Assembly: GCA_946623485.1 (NCBI GenBank)
Contig: CAMORF010000169.1
Location: forward strand, 1 to 5,515
DNA length: 5,515 nt
Direction: 5' to 3'
DNA from: an uncultured Clostridia bacterium
GTDB taxonomy: Bacteria; Bacillota; Clostridia; Lachnospirales; Lachnospiraceae
A program made the position numbers and the translations under genes. Below are positions 1 to 5,442 of the stretch, piece after piece. Position 1 is the stretch's first letter. Every line of letters starts with the position of its first letter. The notes under the pieces were generated by a model. That model searched no databases. It was not told the DNA's origin and worked only from the letters and a program-made list of their open reading frames with translations.

Positions 1-264
1 CTTCGCCTCAGTGCCCTTCGACTCGGTCTGCGCCTGGGTCTCAGGAGCCTGCGTCTGTGCCTGGGTCTCAGGAGCCTGCGTCTGCGCCTGGGTCTCAGGG
101 GCCTGCGTCTGCGCCTGGGTTTCCGGGGCCTGTGTCTCCACAACCTGCGTCTCAGCCGGCAGTTCATCCGCAGAAAGCACTGTAGAAACCGCCGGATTGC
201 CGGATGCGCCCATCAGCGTCACCGCCATAAACAGTGCCGCAATCTTCCGTGATCTCATCTTCAT
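1..264 (-). CDS. Exported protein with N-terminal signal peptide and PETQ-type repeats (partial, runs off the left edge)
   Basis: The first 88 codons of a gene whose 3' part lies outside the window. The start reads MKMRSRKIAALF: a basic stretch (residues 1-7), a hydrophobic core (about 8-20) and a small-residue region. A signal peptidase site is plausible near VLSA-DE (residues 29-34); there is no lipobox cysteine. From about residue 36 the protein is low-complexity and rich in Thr, Gln, Ala, Pro and Glu, with a nine-residue unit (APETQAQTQ) in about four tandem copies. Such regions usually act as flexible, wall-spanning linkers between a signal peptide and a folded surface or secreted domain in Clostridia. 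The functional domain is not visible, so no function is assigned. The ATG at 264 is supported by GGGAGG at 278-273, eight bases upstream, and by its own promoter at 386-414. Export is a confident reading; everything beyond it is unknown. Confidence 0.85.
   Translation of the reverse strand, partial: MKMRSRKIAALFMAVTLMGASGNPAVSTVLSADELPAETQVVETQAPETQAQTQAPETQAQTQAPETQAQTQAPETQAQTESKGTEAK
24..131 (-). repeat. Four tandem 27-bp coding repeats
   Basis: Four consecutive 27-base units at 24-50, 51-77, 78-104 and 105-131. On the plus strand each contains a core like GCCTGGGTCTCAGG. The copies differ at only a few positions, and the most 5' copy in the gene (105-131) is the most diverged. The unit is exactly nine codons, so gain or loss of copies keeps the reading frame and only changes linker length. 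Flanking sequence (to about 140) shows decayed partial similarity. Confidence 0.9.
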
Positions 265-358
265 GTGATATTCCTCCCAGAAAATGACAAATAGCCCACA
301 GCAGATCCTCTCCCCATCAACCGTGAACATACCCCTTGATTAATTCCATAGAAATAAA

Positions 359-374
359 GTCAGAGTGTTCTGAC
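359..374 (-). promoter_or_regulatory. Short stem-loop at the predicted 5' end of the left-edge transcript
   Basis: On the minus strand GTCAGA, a four-base ACAC loop and TCTGAC form a perfect 6-bp hairpin, followed by TTTATTTC. It begins about five bases after the predicted transcription start (near 379). It could be a 5'-end hairpin that protects the mRNA from decay, or a weak attenuator because of the following U-rich stretch. The inverted repeat is seen directly; the role is inference. Confidence 0.45.
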
Positions 375-385
375 CAGTTAGCGCT

Positions 386-414
386 ATTATAATCTCTCCA
401 CATTCAAAAGTAAA
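386..414 (-). promoter_or_regulatory. Sigma-A-type promoter of the left-edge exported-protein gene
   Basis: A perfect TATAAT -10 box lies at 391-386, preceded by a 17-base spacer and a TTTACT -35 box (4 of 6 consensus) at 414-409. The predicted start is near A379, giving a leader of about 115 bases before the ATG at 264. That leader holds the hairpin at 359-374 and otherwise no recognised riboswitch. The promoter lies after the terminator of the rpsF operon, so the exported-protein gene appears to be a separate transcription unit. Confidence 0.75.
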
Positions 415-447
415 CACAAAAAACCGGGCTCACGTTCCGGCACATAC

Positions 448-477
448 AAAAAGCCGGGAGCCCATCGGGTTCCCGGC
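448..477 (-). terminator. Intrinsic terminator of the rpsF-ssb-rpsR operon
   Basis: On the minus strand GCCGGGAACCC, loop GAT and GGGCTCCCGGC form an 11-bp GC-rich stem with one G-U pair (453-477), followed at once by TTTTT (452-448). It lies about 75 bases after the rpsR stop and upstream of the next promoter. A second, much weaker CCGG/CCGG stem (424-427 with 437-440) followed by TTTTTT lies just beyond it and might back it up. Confidence 0.9.
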
Positions 478-511
478 GTGAAATGACGTATCCTGATTCC
501 TGAAAATTGAT

Positions 512-552
512 AAAAAACTGCTTGCTTCAGGCTTTGAACCTTTCAGGCCTGA
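512..552 (-). terminator. Possible weak first terminator directly after rpsR
   Basis: On the minus strand TCAGGC (552-547) can pair with GCCTGA (532-527) across a 14-base loop, and a TTTTTT run follows at 517-512. The nine or so bases between stem and T-run and the short stem make this a poor terminator. It starts just after the rpsR stop codon and may only be a 3'-end hairpin preceding the strong terminator at 448-477. Confidence 0.3.
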
Positions 553-810
553 TTATTCCTGGACATACGGCATAAGCGCCACGTGGCGGGCTCTCTTGAT
601 CGCAACGGTCAGAGCCCTCTGATGCTTCGCGCAGTTGCCGGTAATGCGGCGCGGAAGAATCTTGCCTCTCTCAGAGACATACTTCTTCAGCTTCGCGGTA
701 TCCTTGTAATCGATCTCATTGTTCTCCTTGCCGCAGAACACGCATACCTTCTTGCGTCTGTGCATCGGCCTGCTGCTGCGTCTCGGAGCATCGGTCTTAT
801 TAAACGCCAT
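553..810 (-). CDS. rpsR: 30S ribosomal protein bS18
   Basis: An 85-residue protein of normal length for bS18, the small-subunit protein that pairs with bS6 on the 16S rRNA platform. The basic N-terminus (residues 10-21) is followed by the conserved core around [16 protein letters not shown] (35-50) and [14 protein letters not shown] (54-67), then the [13 protein letters not shown] tail. Cys23, Cys26, Cys60 and His63 form the zinc-ligand set of the C+ type of bS18; zinc-independent paralogues lack these cysteines. The gene therefore probably encodes the zinc-dependent form, and a C- paralogue could exist elsewhere in the genome. The start at 810 has a perfect AAGGAGG (823-817) six bases upstream. 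It is the last gene of the operon, 30 bases after ssb, and terminators follow. Confidence 0.97.
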   Translation of the reverse strand: MAFNKTDAPRRSSRPMHRRKKVCVFCGKENNEIDYKDTAKLKKYVSERGKILPRRITGNCAKHQRALTVAIKRARHVALMPYVQE

Positions 811-840
811 TTGAATCCTCCTTATAGACGAATGAAGGGA

Positions 841-1377
841 TCAGTTGAATGGAAGTTCCTGGTCGATCCCCTCCGGGATGTTGATAAATCCGCCATCTCC
901 CATCTCCGGTGCCGGAGCTGGTGCCGCCTGTGCAGGTGCCGGTGCCGGGTAGGAAGAAGCCTGGGATGCCTGGTAAGATGCCCCCTGTCCGCCATACTGA
1001 CCGCCGTTATACTGTCCTCCATTAAAACGTTCAGACGCAGCCTTACTCTCCGCGAACTCCTGATCCTCCACCACAACATCCGTAGTGTAGACGGTCTGTC
1101 CTTCCCTGTTCGTATACTTCCCCGTCTGGATCCTTCCAACGACCGCGATCTTCGTCCCCTTATGCAGGTACTGCTCCGCAAACTGGGCACTCCTGCCAAA
1201 GGCAACACAGTTGATAAAATCTGCGGTCTGAGCGTTCGGATCATTGTTGTCACGGCGGACCCTGCGGTCTACCGCCAGTGAGTATCTGGCGTAAGCCTGC
1301 TGCTGATCACCGGTTCCGGCGGAATATCTCACGTCCGGATCACGTGTCAGACGACCCATCAAGATGACTTTATTCAT
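841..1377 (-). CDS. ssb: Single-stranded DNA-binding protein SSB
   Basis: A 178-residue SSB, close to the size of SsbA-type proteins. The OB-fold DNA-binding domain covers about residues 1-110: it opens with MNKVILMGRLTRDPDVRY, followed by FINCVAFGRSAQFAEQYLHKG (54-74) and VVGRIQTGKYTNREGQTVYTT (79-99). An intrinsically disordered linker follows, Gly/Gln/Tyr-rich at 120-135 and Ala/Pro-rich at 143-158. The acidic tip is DQELPFN. SSB coats single-stranded DNA as a tetramer and recruits replication and repair enzymes through its tip. The tip normally ends in Pro-Phe; here one Asn follows before the TGA stop (843-841). The start at 1377 has AAGGAG (1391-1386) eight bases upstream, and the gene begins 18 bases after rpsF. 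Its place between rpsF and rpsR supports it being the housekeeping copy rather than a phage or plasmid one. Confidence 0.97.
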   Translation of the reverse strand: MNKVILMGRLTRDPDVRYSAGTGDQQQAYARYSLAVDRRVRRDNNDPNAQTADFINCVAFGRSAQFAEQYLHKGTKIAVVGRIQTGKYTNREGQTVYTTDVVVEDQEFAESKAASERFNGGQYNGGQYGGQGASYQASQASSYPAPAPAQAAPAPAPEMGDGGFINIPEGIDQELPFN

Positions 1378-1395
1378 AATGATATCTCCTTGAAT

Positions 1396-1683
1396 TTACG
1401 CGTCCTGTCTAACGCATAAATACCGGATCACTCCGTCCATGATACGAAGCCTGGCCTCGATCTGGCCCGGAGCCGCCGGCTCAGACTCGAAGCGGATGAA
1501 AGAGTAAAATGCTTCATGCATCTTCTCGATCTCATAGGCAAGCCTCTTCTTGCCCCAGTCATCGACATCCGTGACAGTGCCTCCGAATCTTGCGATCAGT
1601 TCTTTCACACGATCGATCAGCTCCGCCCTGGCGTCGTCTTCGAGTTTAGCGCTGACAACTACGCACAGTTCGTATTTGTTCAT
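1396..1683 (-). CDS. rpsF: 30S ribosomal protein bS6
   Basis: A 95-residue protein matching bS6 over its full length: MNKYELCVVVSAKLEDD at the start, FGGTVTDVDDWGKKRLAYEI at 33-52, and the C-terminal RIMDGVIRYLCVRQD. bS6 binds bS18 and the central domain of 16S rRNA in the small-subunit platform. It is the first gene of the rpsF-ssb-rpsR operon, with its own promoter at 1763-1791 and a leader of about 70 bases. The start at 1683 is fixed by TAAGGAGGTG (1701-1692), a ten-base perfect complement to the 16S rRNA tail, ending eight bases before the ATG. Synthesis may be autoregulated by the S6:S18 complex binding the leader. There is no long acidic C-terminal tail as in some proteobacterial homologues. 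Confidence 0.97.
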   Translation of the reverse strand: MNKYELCVVVSAKLEDDARAELIDRVKELIARFGGTVTDVDDWGKKRLAYEIEKMHEAFYSFIRFESEPAAPGQIEARLRIMDGVIRYLCVRQDA

Positions 1684-1716
1684 GCTGCTTGCACCTCCTT
1701 ATGGTCTTTGGCCCAC

Positions 1717-1738
1717 CCTTGCAGTCGGATGAGCAAGG
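1717..1738 (-). promoter_or_regulatory. Candidate S6:S18-binding leader hairpin of rpsF
   Basis: On the minus strand CCTTGC (1738-1733) and GCAAGG (1722-1717) form a perfect 6-bp stem. It encloses TCATCCGACT, which exposes a CCG triplet at 1728-1726. An unpaired CCG next to a stem in rpsF-rpsR leaders is the hallmark of the described S6:S18 complex-binding motif, which resembles their 16S rRNA site. Here the CCG sits in an apical loop rather than a clear bulge below a second hairpin, so the match is partial. The hairpin lies 16 bases upstream of the extended ribosome binding site, a sensible place to control translation. Confidence 0.5.
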
Positions 1739-1762
1739 AATAATGATACATCACAAGACCGC

Positions 1763-1791
1763 ATTATAACGTACCGCCTGTTTGAAATCAA
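1763..1791 (-). promoter_or_regulatory. Sigma-A-type promoter of the rpsF-ssb-rpsR operon
   Basis: The -35 box TTGATT (1791-1786, 4 of 6 consensus) is separated by 17 bases from a perfect TATAAT (1768-1763). Transcription should start near 1757-1754, giving a leader of about 72 bases. It lies in the gap between the sirtuin stop and rpsF, so the ribosomal operon can be expressed independently of the upstream genes. The strong boxes fit a highly expressed ribosomal protein operon. Confidence 0.88.
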
Positions 1792-1857
1792 GGGTGCAAA
1801 ATACCGAATTTTTCCGAACATTTTCCCCCTCGATTCCGGCATCCCGGCAATTCCATG

Positions 1858-2604
1858 TCACACATCTTTCCGCTGCCGCACCTGGATCCGGGAGAATACC
1901 TCGCCGATCGGATCCGTGATCACCAGGTCCGCGCCTGCATCCCGTGCCGTTGCCCCCTTATTGATCAGAACCAGCTTCTTTCCGTGGAAATAGTCGATCA
2001 GGCCTGCGGCCGGATATACGACCAGGCTCGTTCCGCCGATGATCAGCACCTCAGCGTTCTGGATGTGGGAAATGGACCGGCTCATGATGTCACTGTCCAG
2101 TCCTTCTTCATACAGCACCACATCCGGTTTCACCGTCCCGCCGCACTTCACACATTTCGGGATGCCTTCGGCGTTCTTCACAAACTCGGCATCATAAAAA
2201 GCATTGCAGCGCGTACAATAGTTTCTCAGCACGGATCCGTGAAGCTCCAGCACTTCCTTGCTTCCGGCTTTCTGGTGCAGCCCGTCAATATTCTGGGTCA
2301 CAACCGCCCTCAGCTTCCCTGCCGCCTCAAGCTCCGCCAGCTTCAGGTGCGCCGCATTCGGCTTTACATCCAATACGAGCATTTTATCCTTATAAAAACG
2401 GTAGAATTCCTCCGGCTTCCGCACAAAAAACGTGTGGCTGATAATTGTTTCCGGCGGATATTTGTATTTCATGCGGTAAAGCCCGTCCTGGCTTCGGAAA
2501 TCCGGGATCCCGCTCTCCGTTGAAACGCCGGCGCCGCCGAAGAAAACAATATGATCGCTCCCATCGATAATGTCCTGCAGCTGTCTGATCTTCTCCATGT
2601 CCAT
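1858..2604 (-). CDS. cobB: Sir2-family NAD-dependent protein deacylase (sirtuin)
   Basis: A 248-residue full-length sirtuin, which removes acetyl or other acyl groups from protein lysines in the cytoplasm. It consumes NAD+ and releases nicotinamide and O-acyl-ADP-ribose. The NAD+ pocket motif GAGVSTESGIPDFRS is at 24-38 and TQNIDGLHQKAG at 103-114. The catalytic His122 lies in ELHGS. Cys130, Cys133, Cys151 and Cys154 form the structural zinc site. GTSLVVYPAAG (191-201) and INK (214-216) complete the Rossmann-fold NAD site. The KPDVVLYEE stretch (159-167) differs from the FGE variant of many sirtuins and resembles the undifferentiated class common in Firmicutes. Of two nearby ATGs the first (2604) is chosen because AAGGAGG (2619-2613) lies eight bases upstream of it and 14 from the second. 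No promoter is evident in the 61-base gap to the sortase, so it is probably read from upstream. No acetyltransferase gene is visible as a partner. Confidence 0.95.
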   Translation of the reverse strand: MDMEKIRQLQDIIDGSDHIVFFGGAGVSTESGIPDFRSQDGLYRMKYKYPPETIISHTFFVRKPEEFYRFYKDKMLVLDVKPNAAHLKLAELEAAGKLRAVVTQNIDGLHQKAGSKEVLELHGSVLRNYCTRCNAFYDAEFVKNAEGIPKCVKCGGTVKPDVVLYEEGLDSDIMSRSISHIQNAEVLIIGGTSLVVYPAAGLIDYFHGKKLVLINKGATARDAGADLVITDPIGEVFSRIQVRQRKDV

Positions 2605-2624
2605 CCTGCATTCCTCCTTCGCAA

Positions 2625-2657
2625 ACAGGCCGCTCCCATTCGGAAAAAGCGGCCTGT
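2625..2657 (-). promoter_or_regulatory. 10-bp inverted repeat between sortase and sirtuin, possible terminator or leader hairpin
   Basis: ACAGGCCGCT and AGCGGCCTGT are perfect 10-bp complements separated by a 13-base loop. On the minus strand the stem begins eight bases after the sortase stop codon, and the following sequence is TTTGCGAAGGAGG. The T-run is therefore only three bases, and the sirtuin ribosome binding site begins five bases after the stem. It may be a partial terminator that lowers read-through into the sirtuin gene, or an mRNA-processing or translation-tuning hairpin. The structure is certain at sequence level; the role is not. Confidence 0.6.
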
Positions 2658-2665
2658 CTCACATT

Positions 2666-3742
2666 TTACGCCGGAAGGTAAACCTGTACCAGCACACCCT
2701 GGAGAATTCTGCGTGTCGCGTCATCTCCCGTGCAGGTTGAAAGGGTTACGATCCGGTCACCCTTCGTCACTTCTACATCACCGCAGTCAATCTCACTCGA
2801 CGCGATGGCGTTCTCAATAAACTTCTCAAAATCCGCCTCCGCGAACCGCACAATATAAGGGTCACCGATCTTGCTGACAATTGAGCTGGAGAAGATCCGG
2901 TACTGGAAGATATTGTCTTTGGTAAAGATCCAGAAGTACGGATTTTTATCGATGGTCTCCTGTTCGCCAAACTTCTTCAGCTGGCCGAACATCGATCCGT
3001 TTTTCATATTGTGCCCGTAAATGATCGTGTTCTGGTCCGTAAAGTAGGGGGAGTTGTTGCAGTTTTCAAATATGCATCCGGCAAAGTTGTCCACCTTCTT
3101 GAAGGTTCTGTGCAGGTAGAAATCATTGTCCTTCGCCTGCGCCACCGGATAGGAGATATTGACAGCGCCAACGCGGATCCAGCCGATCACCTCGGGATTC
3201 ACCTTCTGCAGCTCCTCGAAGTTCACGGGGTTCACCAGCTTTGGCAATTCCTTTGTCTCTCCATTCTCCACCGTGCTTTCGCGGCAGGCTCCGTCCAGGA
3301 CCGCTTTGAGCGTCACAGGATTCTCAAGCTGTGTCACATCCGCGAGGACAACATTAGACTTTTGTCCCTCCGTCTGCGCGAAGGCCTGCCCTTCAGACTC
3401 AGCAGACGTCTGTCCTGCTGGCTGCGCGGACTCCTGACCTCCCGACTGCGCGGATGCCTGCCCCTGGGCCGCGCTGCCATCCGGCTCCTGCGCCGCACCG
3501 CCGCCTGCATCCTTTGCTCCGGCGGAAACCGGCGCGGGATTCGTATTGACGAACTCCGCATTCAGGTCACTGTATTCATCGCTTCCCTGCTTGTAAGCCA
3601 TGTAATAGCCAAACAGCCGCCAGCCGGAATAAAGAAAGACACCGACCGCAATGACCAGAAGCAGCGTAATCAGGAAAGTTCCGAACGCGCTTCCGGCGCG
3701 GTGGCTGTGCACTTCATATGATGTTCTTCGCTTTCGTCCCAT
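2666..3742 (-). CDS. srtB: Class B sortase with a long repeat-containing linker
   Basis: A 358-residue membrane-anchored cysteine transpeptidase that cuts surface proteins at a C-terminal sorting signal and joins them to the cell wall or to pilin subunits. The basic N-terminus (GRKRR) stays inside; one membrane helix spans about residues 19-40, so the catalytic domain is extracellular. Residues 70-130 are a low-complexity Ala/Gly/Gln/Ser linker with four octapeptide repeats. The catalytic domain starts near 170. FYLHRTF (208-214) and TIIYGHNMKNGSMFGQL (239-255) are class B hallmarks with catalytic His244; TLSTC (333-337) gives Cys337, and Arg345 in RRIL is the likely third residue. Class B enzymes are usually about 220-280 residues; the excess here is the linker. 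The start at 3742 is preceded only by the weak AAGAGG (about 3756-3751). No sorting-signal substrate is visible nearby, since the left-edge protein's C-terminus is missing. Confidence 0.93.
   Translation of the reverse strand: MGRKRRTSYEVHSHRAGSAFGTFLITLLLVIAVGVFLYSGWRLFGYYMAYKQGSDEYSDLNAEFVNTNPAPVSAGAKDAGGGAAQEPDGSAAQGQASAQSGGQESAQPAGQTSAESEGQAFAQTEGQKSNVVLADVTQLENPVTLKAVLDGACRESTVENGETKELPKLVNPVNFEELQKVNPEVIGWIRVGAVNISYPVAQAKDNDFYLHRTFKKVDNFAGCIFENCNNSPYFTDQNTIIYGHNMKNGSMFGQLKKFGEQETIDKNPYFWIFTKDNIFQYRIFSSSIVSKIGDPYIVRFAEADFEKFIENAIASSEIDCGDVEVTKGDRIVTLSTCTGDDATRRILQGVLVQVYLPA
3368..3463 (-). repeat. Degenerate 24-bp (octapeptide) repeats in the sortase linker
   Basis: Residues 94-125 of the sortase read as four eight-residue units: GQASAQSG, GQESAQPA, GQTSAESE and GQAFAQTE, followed by a further GQ. 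Gly-Gln at positions 1-2 is invariant, and Ala at position 5 is kept in all. The DNA copies are clearly diverged. The unit is a whole number of codons, so length variation would not break the frame. It lies between the membrane helix and the catalytic domain and probably works as a flexible spacer through the wall. Confidence 0.75.
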
Positions 3743-3995
3743 TCCCTGTGCCTCTTATCATCTGTCCGGATTCCCATCATCTGAACAGATCCTAACTATG
3801 TGATTGATTTTTGAGCTGTGCGATCGGATGAAAAGACAAGCAAGATGTGCAGCTTATTTCGTGACAGGTCCGAAGCTATCGGCCTGACCATCTTACCTGC
3901 CTTTTCTTCTCCGGCACAAAATTACTTGTCAAATTGCGCAGGATTTCTATTCGAGCTTGCAGCTCAATCATCATGCACATTAGAATGATTCTTGA
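3743..3995. other. Intergenic gap between asnS and the sortase gene, no gene found
   Basis: This 253-base gap is AT-richer than the flanking genes and shows no credible open frame, tRNA or clear terminator. It holds a bulged 8-bp hairpin (3865-3886: CAGG-T-CCGA, loop AGCTA, TCGG-CCTG), without a T-run on the minus strand, and a GAGCT-TGC-AGCTC palindrome at 3953-3965. A consensus-like TTGACA occurs on the minus strand near 3931-3926, but no good -10 box stands 16-18 bases from it. The sortase promoter, if there is one, could not be placed. Confidence 0.6.
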
Positions 3996-5393
3996 TCAGA
4001 TCAGGCTTCCCACTGTCCTCGGGTACGGCAGTACGTCACGGATATTGCCGACTCCGGTCAGATACATGACGAGCCGTTCAAAGCCCAGGCCAAAGCCCGC
4101 GTGGCGGGTCGTTCCGAACCTGCGGATGTCAAGGTAGTACTTGTACTCCTCCTCACGCATGCCCAGCTCATCGATCCTGGCCTTCAGCACATCAAACCGT
4201 TCCTCTCTCTGGGAGCCGCCGATGATCTCACCGATCCCGGGCACCAGGCAGTCTGCCGCCGCGACTGTCTTCCCGTCCTCATTCAGTTTCATATAAAACG
4301 CCTTAATCTCCCGTGGATAATCCGTCACAAAGACCGGACGCTTGAAGATCTGCTCGGTCAGGTAGCGTTCATGCTCTGTCTGCAGGTCACAGCCCCAGCT
4401 GACCTTGTAATCAAACTGATCGTTATTTTCCTCCAGAAGCTTCACCGCCTCCGTATATGTGACGCGGCCAAACTCCGAATTCATCACATGATTCAGACGG
4501 TCCAGAAGCCCCTTGTCCACAAACTGATTGAAGAACGCCATCTCCTCCGGCGCATTTTCCAGGACATACCGGAAAATGAACTTGAGCATGGCCTCCGCGA
4601 GGTCCATGTCGTCTTCCAGATCCGCAAAGGCAATCTCCGGCTCGATCATCCAGAACTCCGCCGCATGGCGTGTCGTGTTGGAATTCTCCGCCCGGAAGGT
4701 CGGGCCAAAGGTATAGACATTCCGGAATGCCTGGGCGAACGGCTCCACGTCAAGCTGACCGGACACGGTCAGGTGCGTTGACTGCCCGAAGAAATCCCTG
4801 GAAAAGTCTACCGTTCCCTCTTCCGTTCTTGGAAGATCCGCAAGATCCAGCGTCGTCGCGCGGAACATCTCCCCCGCGCCTTCCGCATCCGTTCCCGTAA
4901 TGATCGGCGTATGGATATACACGAAATTCCGCTCCTGGAAGAACTTATGGATTGCATAAGCCGCCAGAGAGCGCACGCGGAATGTCGCCTGGAACAGGTT
5001 GGTCCTCGGCCGCAGGTGCGGAACCGTCCGCAGGTACTCTACCGTATGGCGCTTCTTCTGCATCGGGTAATCCGGCGTGGAAGCCCCCTCCAGCACAACG
5101 CTTGCCGCCTGGATCTCAAAGGGCTGCTTCGCGTCCGGTGTCTCGACCAGCTCGCCCGTCACGATCACCGCGCTTCCCACATTATACCGGCATACCTCCT
5201 GATAATTCTCCAGCCGCTCCGCGGAAATGACCACCTGCAGCGTCTCGAAGAATGTCCCGTCATGCAGCACCAGGAAACCGAAGGTTCTGGAATCACGGAT
5301 TGAGCGCACCCAGCCGCCTACCGTAACCGTCTTCCCGGTGTACGCGTCCCTGTTTCTGTAAAGCTCCTTCACTGTTACGAATTTCGTGTCCAT
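3996..5393 (-). CDS. asnS: Asparaginyl-tRNA synthetase (class IIb)
   Basis: A 465-residue protein of the usual AsnRS length. It attaches asparagine to tRNA-Asn in the cytoplasm with ATP. The N-terminal OB-fold anticodon-binding domain covers about residues 18-105 ([19 protein letters not shown] at 23-41). The class II catalytic core includes motif 1 near 148-166, motif 2 [11 protein letters not shown] at 233-243 and motif 3 GFGLGFERL at 433-441. The end, [14 protein letters not shown], and the overall length separate it from the related AspRS, whose bacterial form is longer. With a dedicated AsnRS the cell need not rely only on tRNA-dependent amidation for Asn-tRNA. The ATG at 5393 is the only plausible start. 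Its AAGGAG (5412-5407) is 13 bases upstream, longer than the 6-9 seen for the other well-supported starts here. A perfect TATAAT promoter lies about 50 bases upstream. Confidence 0.97.
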   Translation of the reverse strand: MDTKFVTVKELYRNRDAYTGKTVTVGGWVRSIRDSRTFGFLVLHDGTFFETLQVVISAERLENYQEVCRYNVGSAVIVTGELVETPDAKQPFEIQAASVVLEGASTPDYPMQKKRHTVEYLRTVPHLRPRTNLFQATFRVRSLAAYAIHKFFQERNFVYIHTPIITGTDAEGAGEMFRATTLDLADLPRTEEGTVDFSRDFFGQSTHLTVSGQLDVEPFAQAFRNVYTFGPTFRAENSNTTRHAAEFWMIEPEIAFADLEDDMDLAEAMLKFIFRYVLENAPEEMAFFNQFVDKGLLDRLNHVMNSEFGRVTYTEAVKLLEENNDQFDYKVSWGCDLQTEHERYLTEQIFKRPVFVTDYPREIKAFYMKLNEDGKTVAAADCLVPGIGEIIGGSQREERFDVLKARIDELGMREEEYKYYLDIRRFGTTRHAGFGLGFERLVMYLTGVGNIRDVLPYPRTVGSLI

Positions 5394-5406
5394 CGTTTCT
5401 GTATGT

Positions 5407-5412
5407 CTCCTT
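5407..5412 (-). promoter_or_regulatory. Distant ribosome binding site of asnS
   Basis: AAGGAG on the minus strand stands 13 bases from the ATG at 5393. No in-frame ATG, GTG or TTG lies between them, so the start is kept despite the long spacing. Initiation may be somewhat weaker than for the other genes in the window. Confidence 0.6.
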
Positions 5413-5442
5413 CATCAATTGTATTGTTCTGTTTTCTCCACC

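Noticed and set aside
24..131. Possible CRISPR-like array
   Set aside because: The units are directly adjacent with no unique spacers and keep the reading frame, so they are coding tandem repeats.
11..268. Plus-strand open frame with a repeated CAWVSGACV unit
   Set aside because: It is the antisense reading of the minus-strand 27-bp repeats. It has no convincing ribosome binding site or promoter, and the minus-strand frame has a signal peptide, promoter and ribosome binding site.
583..1281. Long plus-strand open frame (232 codons)
   Set aside because: It runs antisense to rpsR and ssb, which are unmistakable, and its Arg/Leu-rich composition is typical of a shadow frame in GC-rich coding DNA.
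1832..1857. Terminator directly after the sirtuin gene
   Set aside because: Only a 4-bp CCGG/CCGG stem, extendable with bulges, is present, and no T-run follows on the minus strand.
1855..2523. Plus-strand open frame (222 codons) opposite the sirtuin
   Set aside because: It lies antisense to a complete sirtuin with all catalytic and zinc residues. There is no recognisable domain and no ribosome binding site.
3011..3721. Plus-strand open frame (236 codons) opposite the sortase
   Set aside because: It is a shadow of the sortase gene; its hydrophobic and Arg-rich stretches mirror the sortase linker and membrane region.
3842..3865. Terminator for asnS within the gap before the sortase
   Set aside because: The bulged hairpin at 3865-3886 is followed by ACGAAATAAGC on the minus strand, and the next AAGC/GCTT stem is only 4 bp, so neither qualifies.
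3926..3931. TTGACA as the -35 box of a sortase promoter
   Set aside because: The hexamers 16-18 bases downstream (GAAGAA and AAGAAA) are not credible -10 boxes.
4101..4781. Plus-strand open frame (226 codons) opposite asnS
   Set aside because: It is antisense to the conserved synthetase core with no independent evidence for expression.
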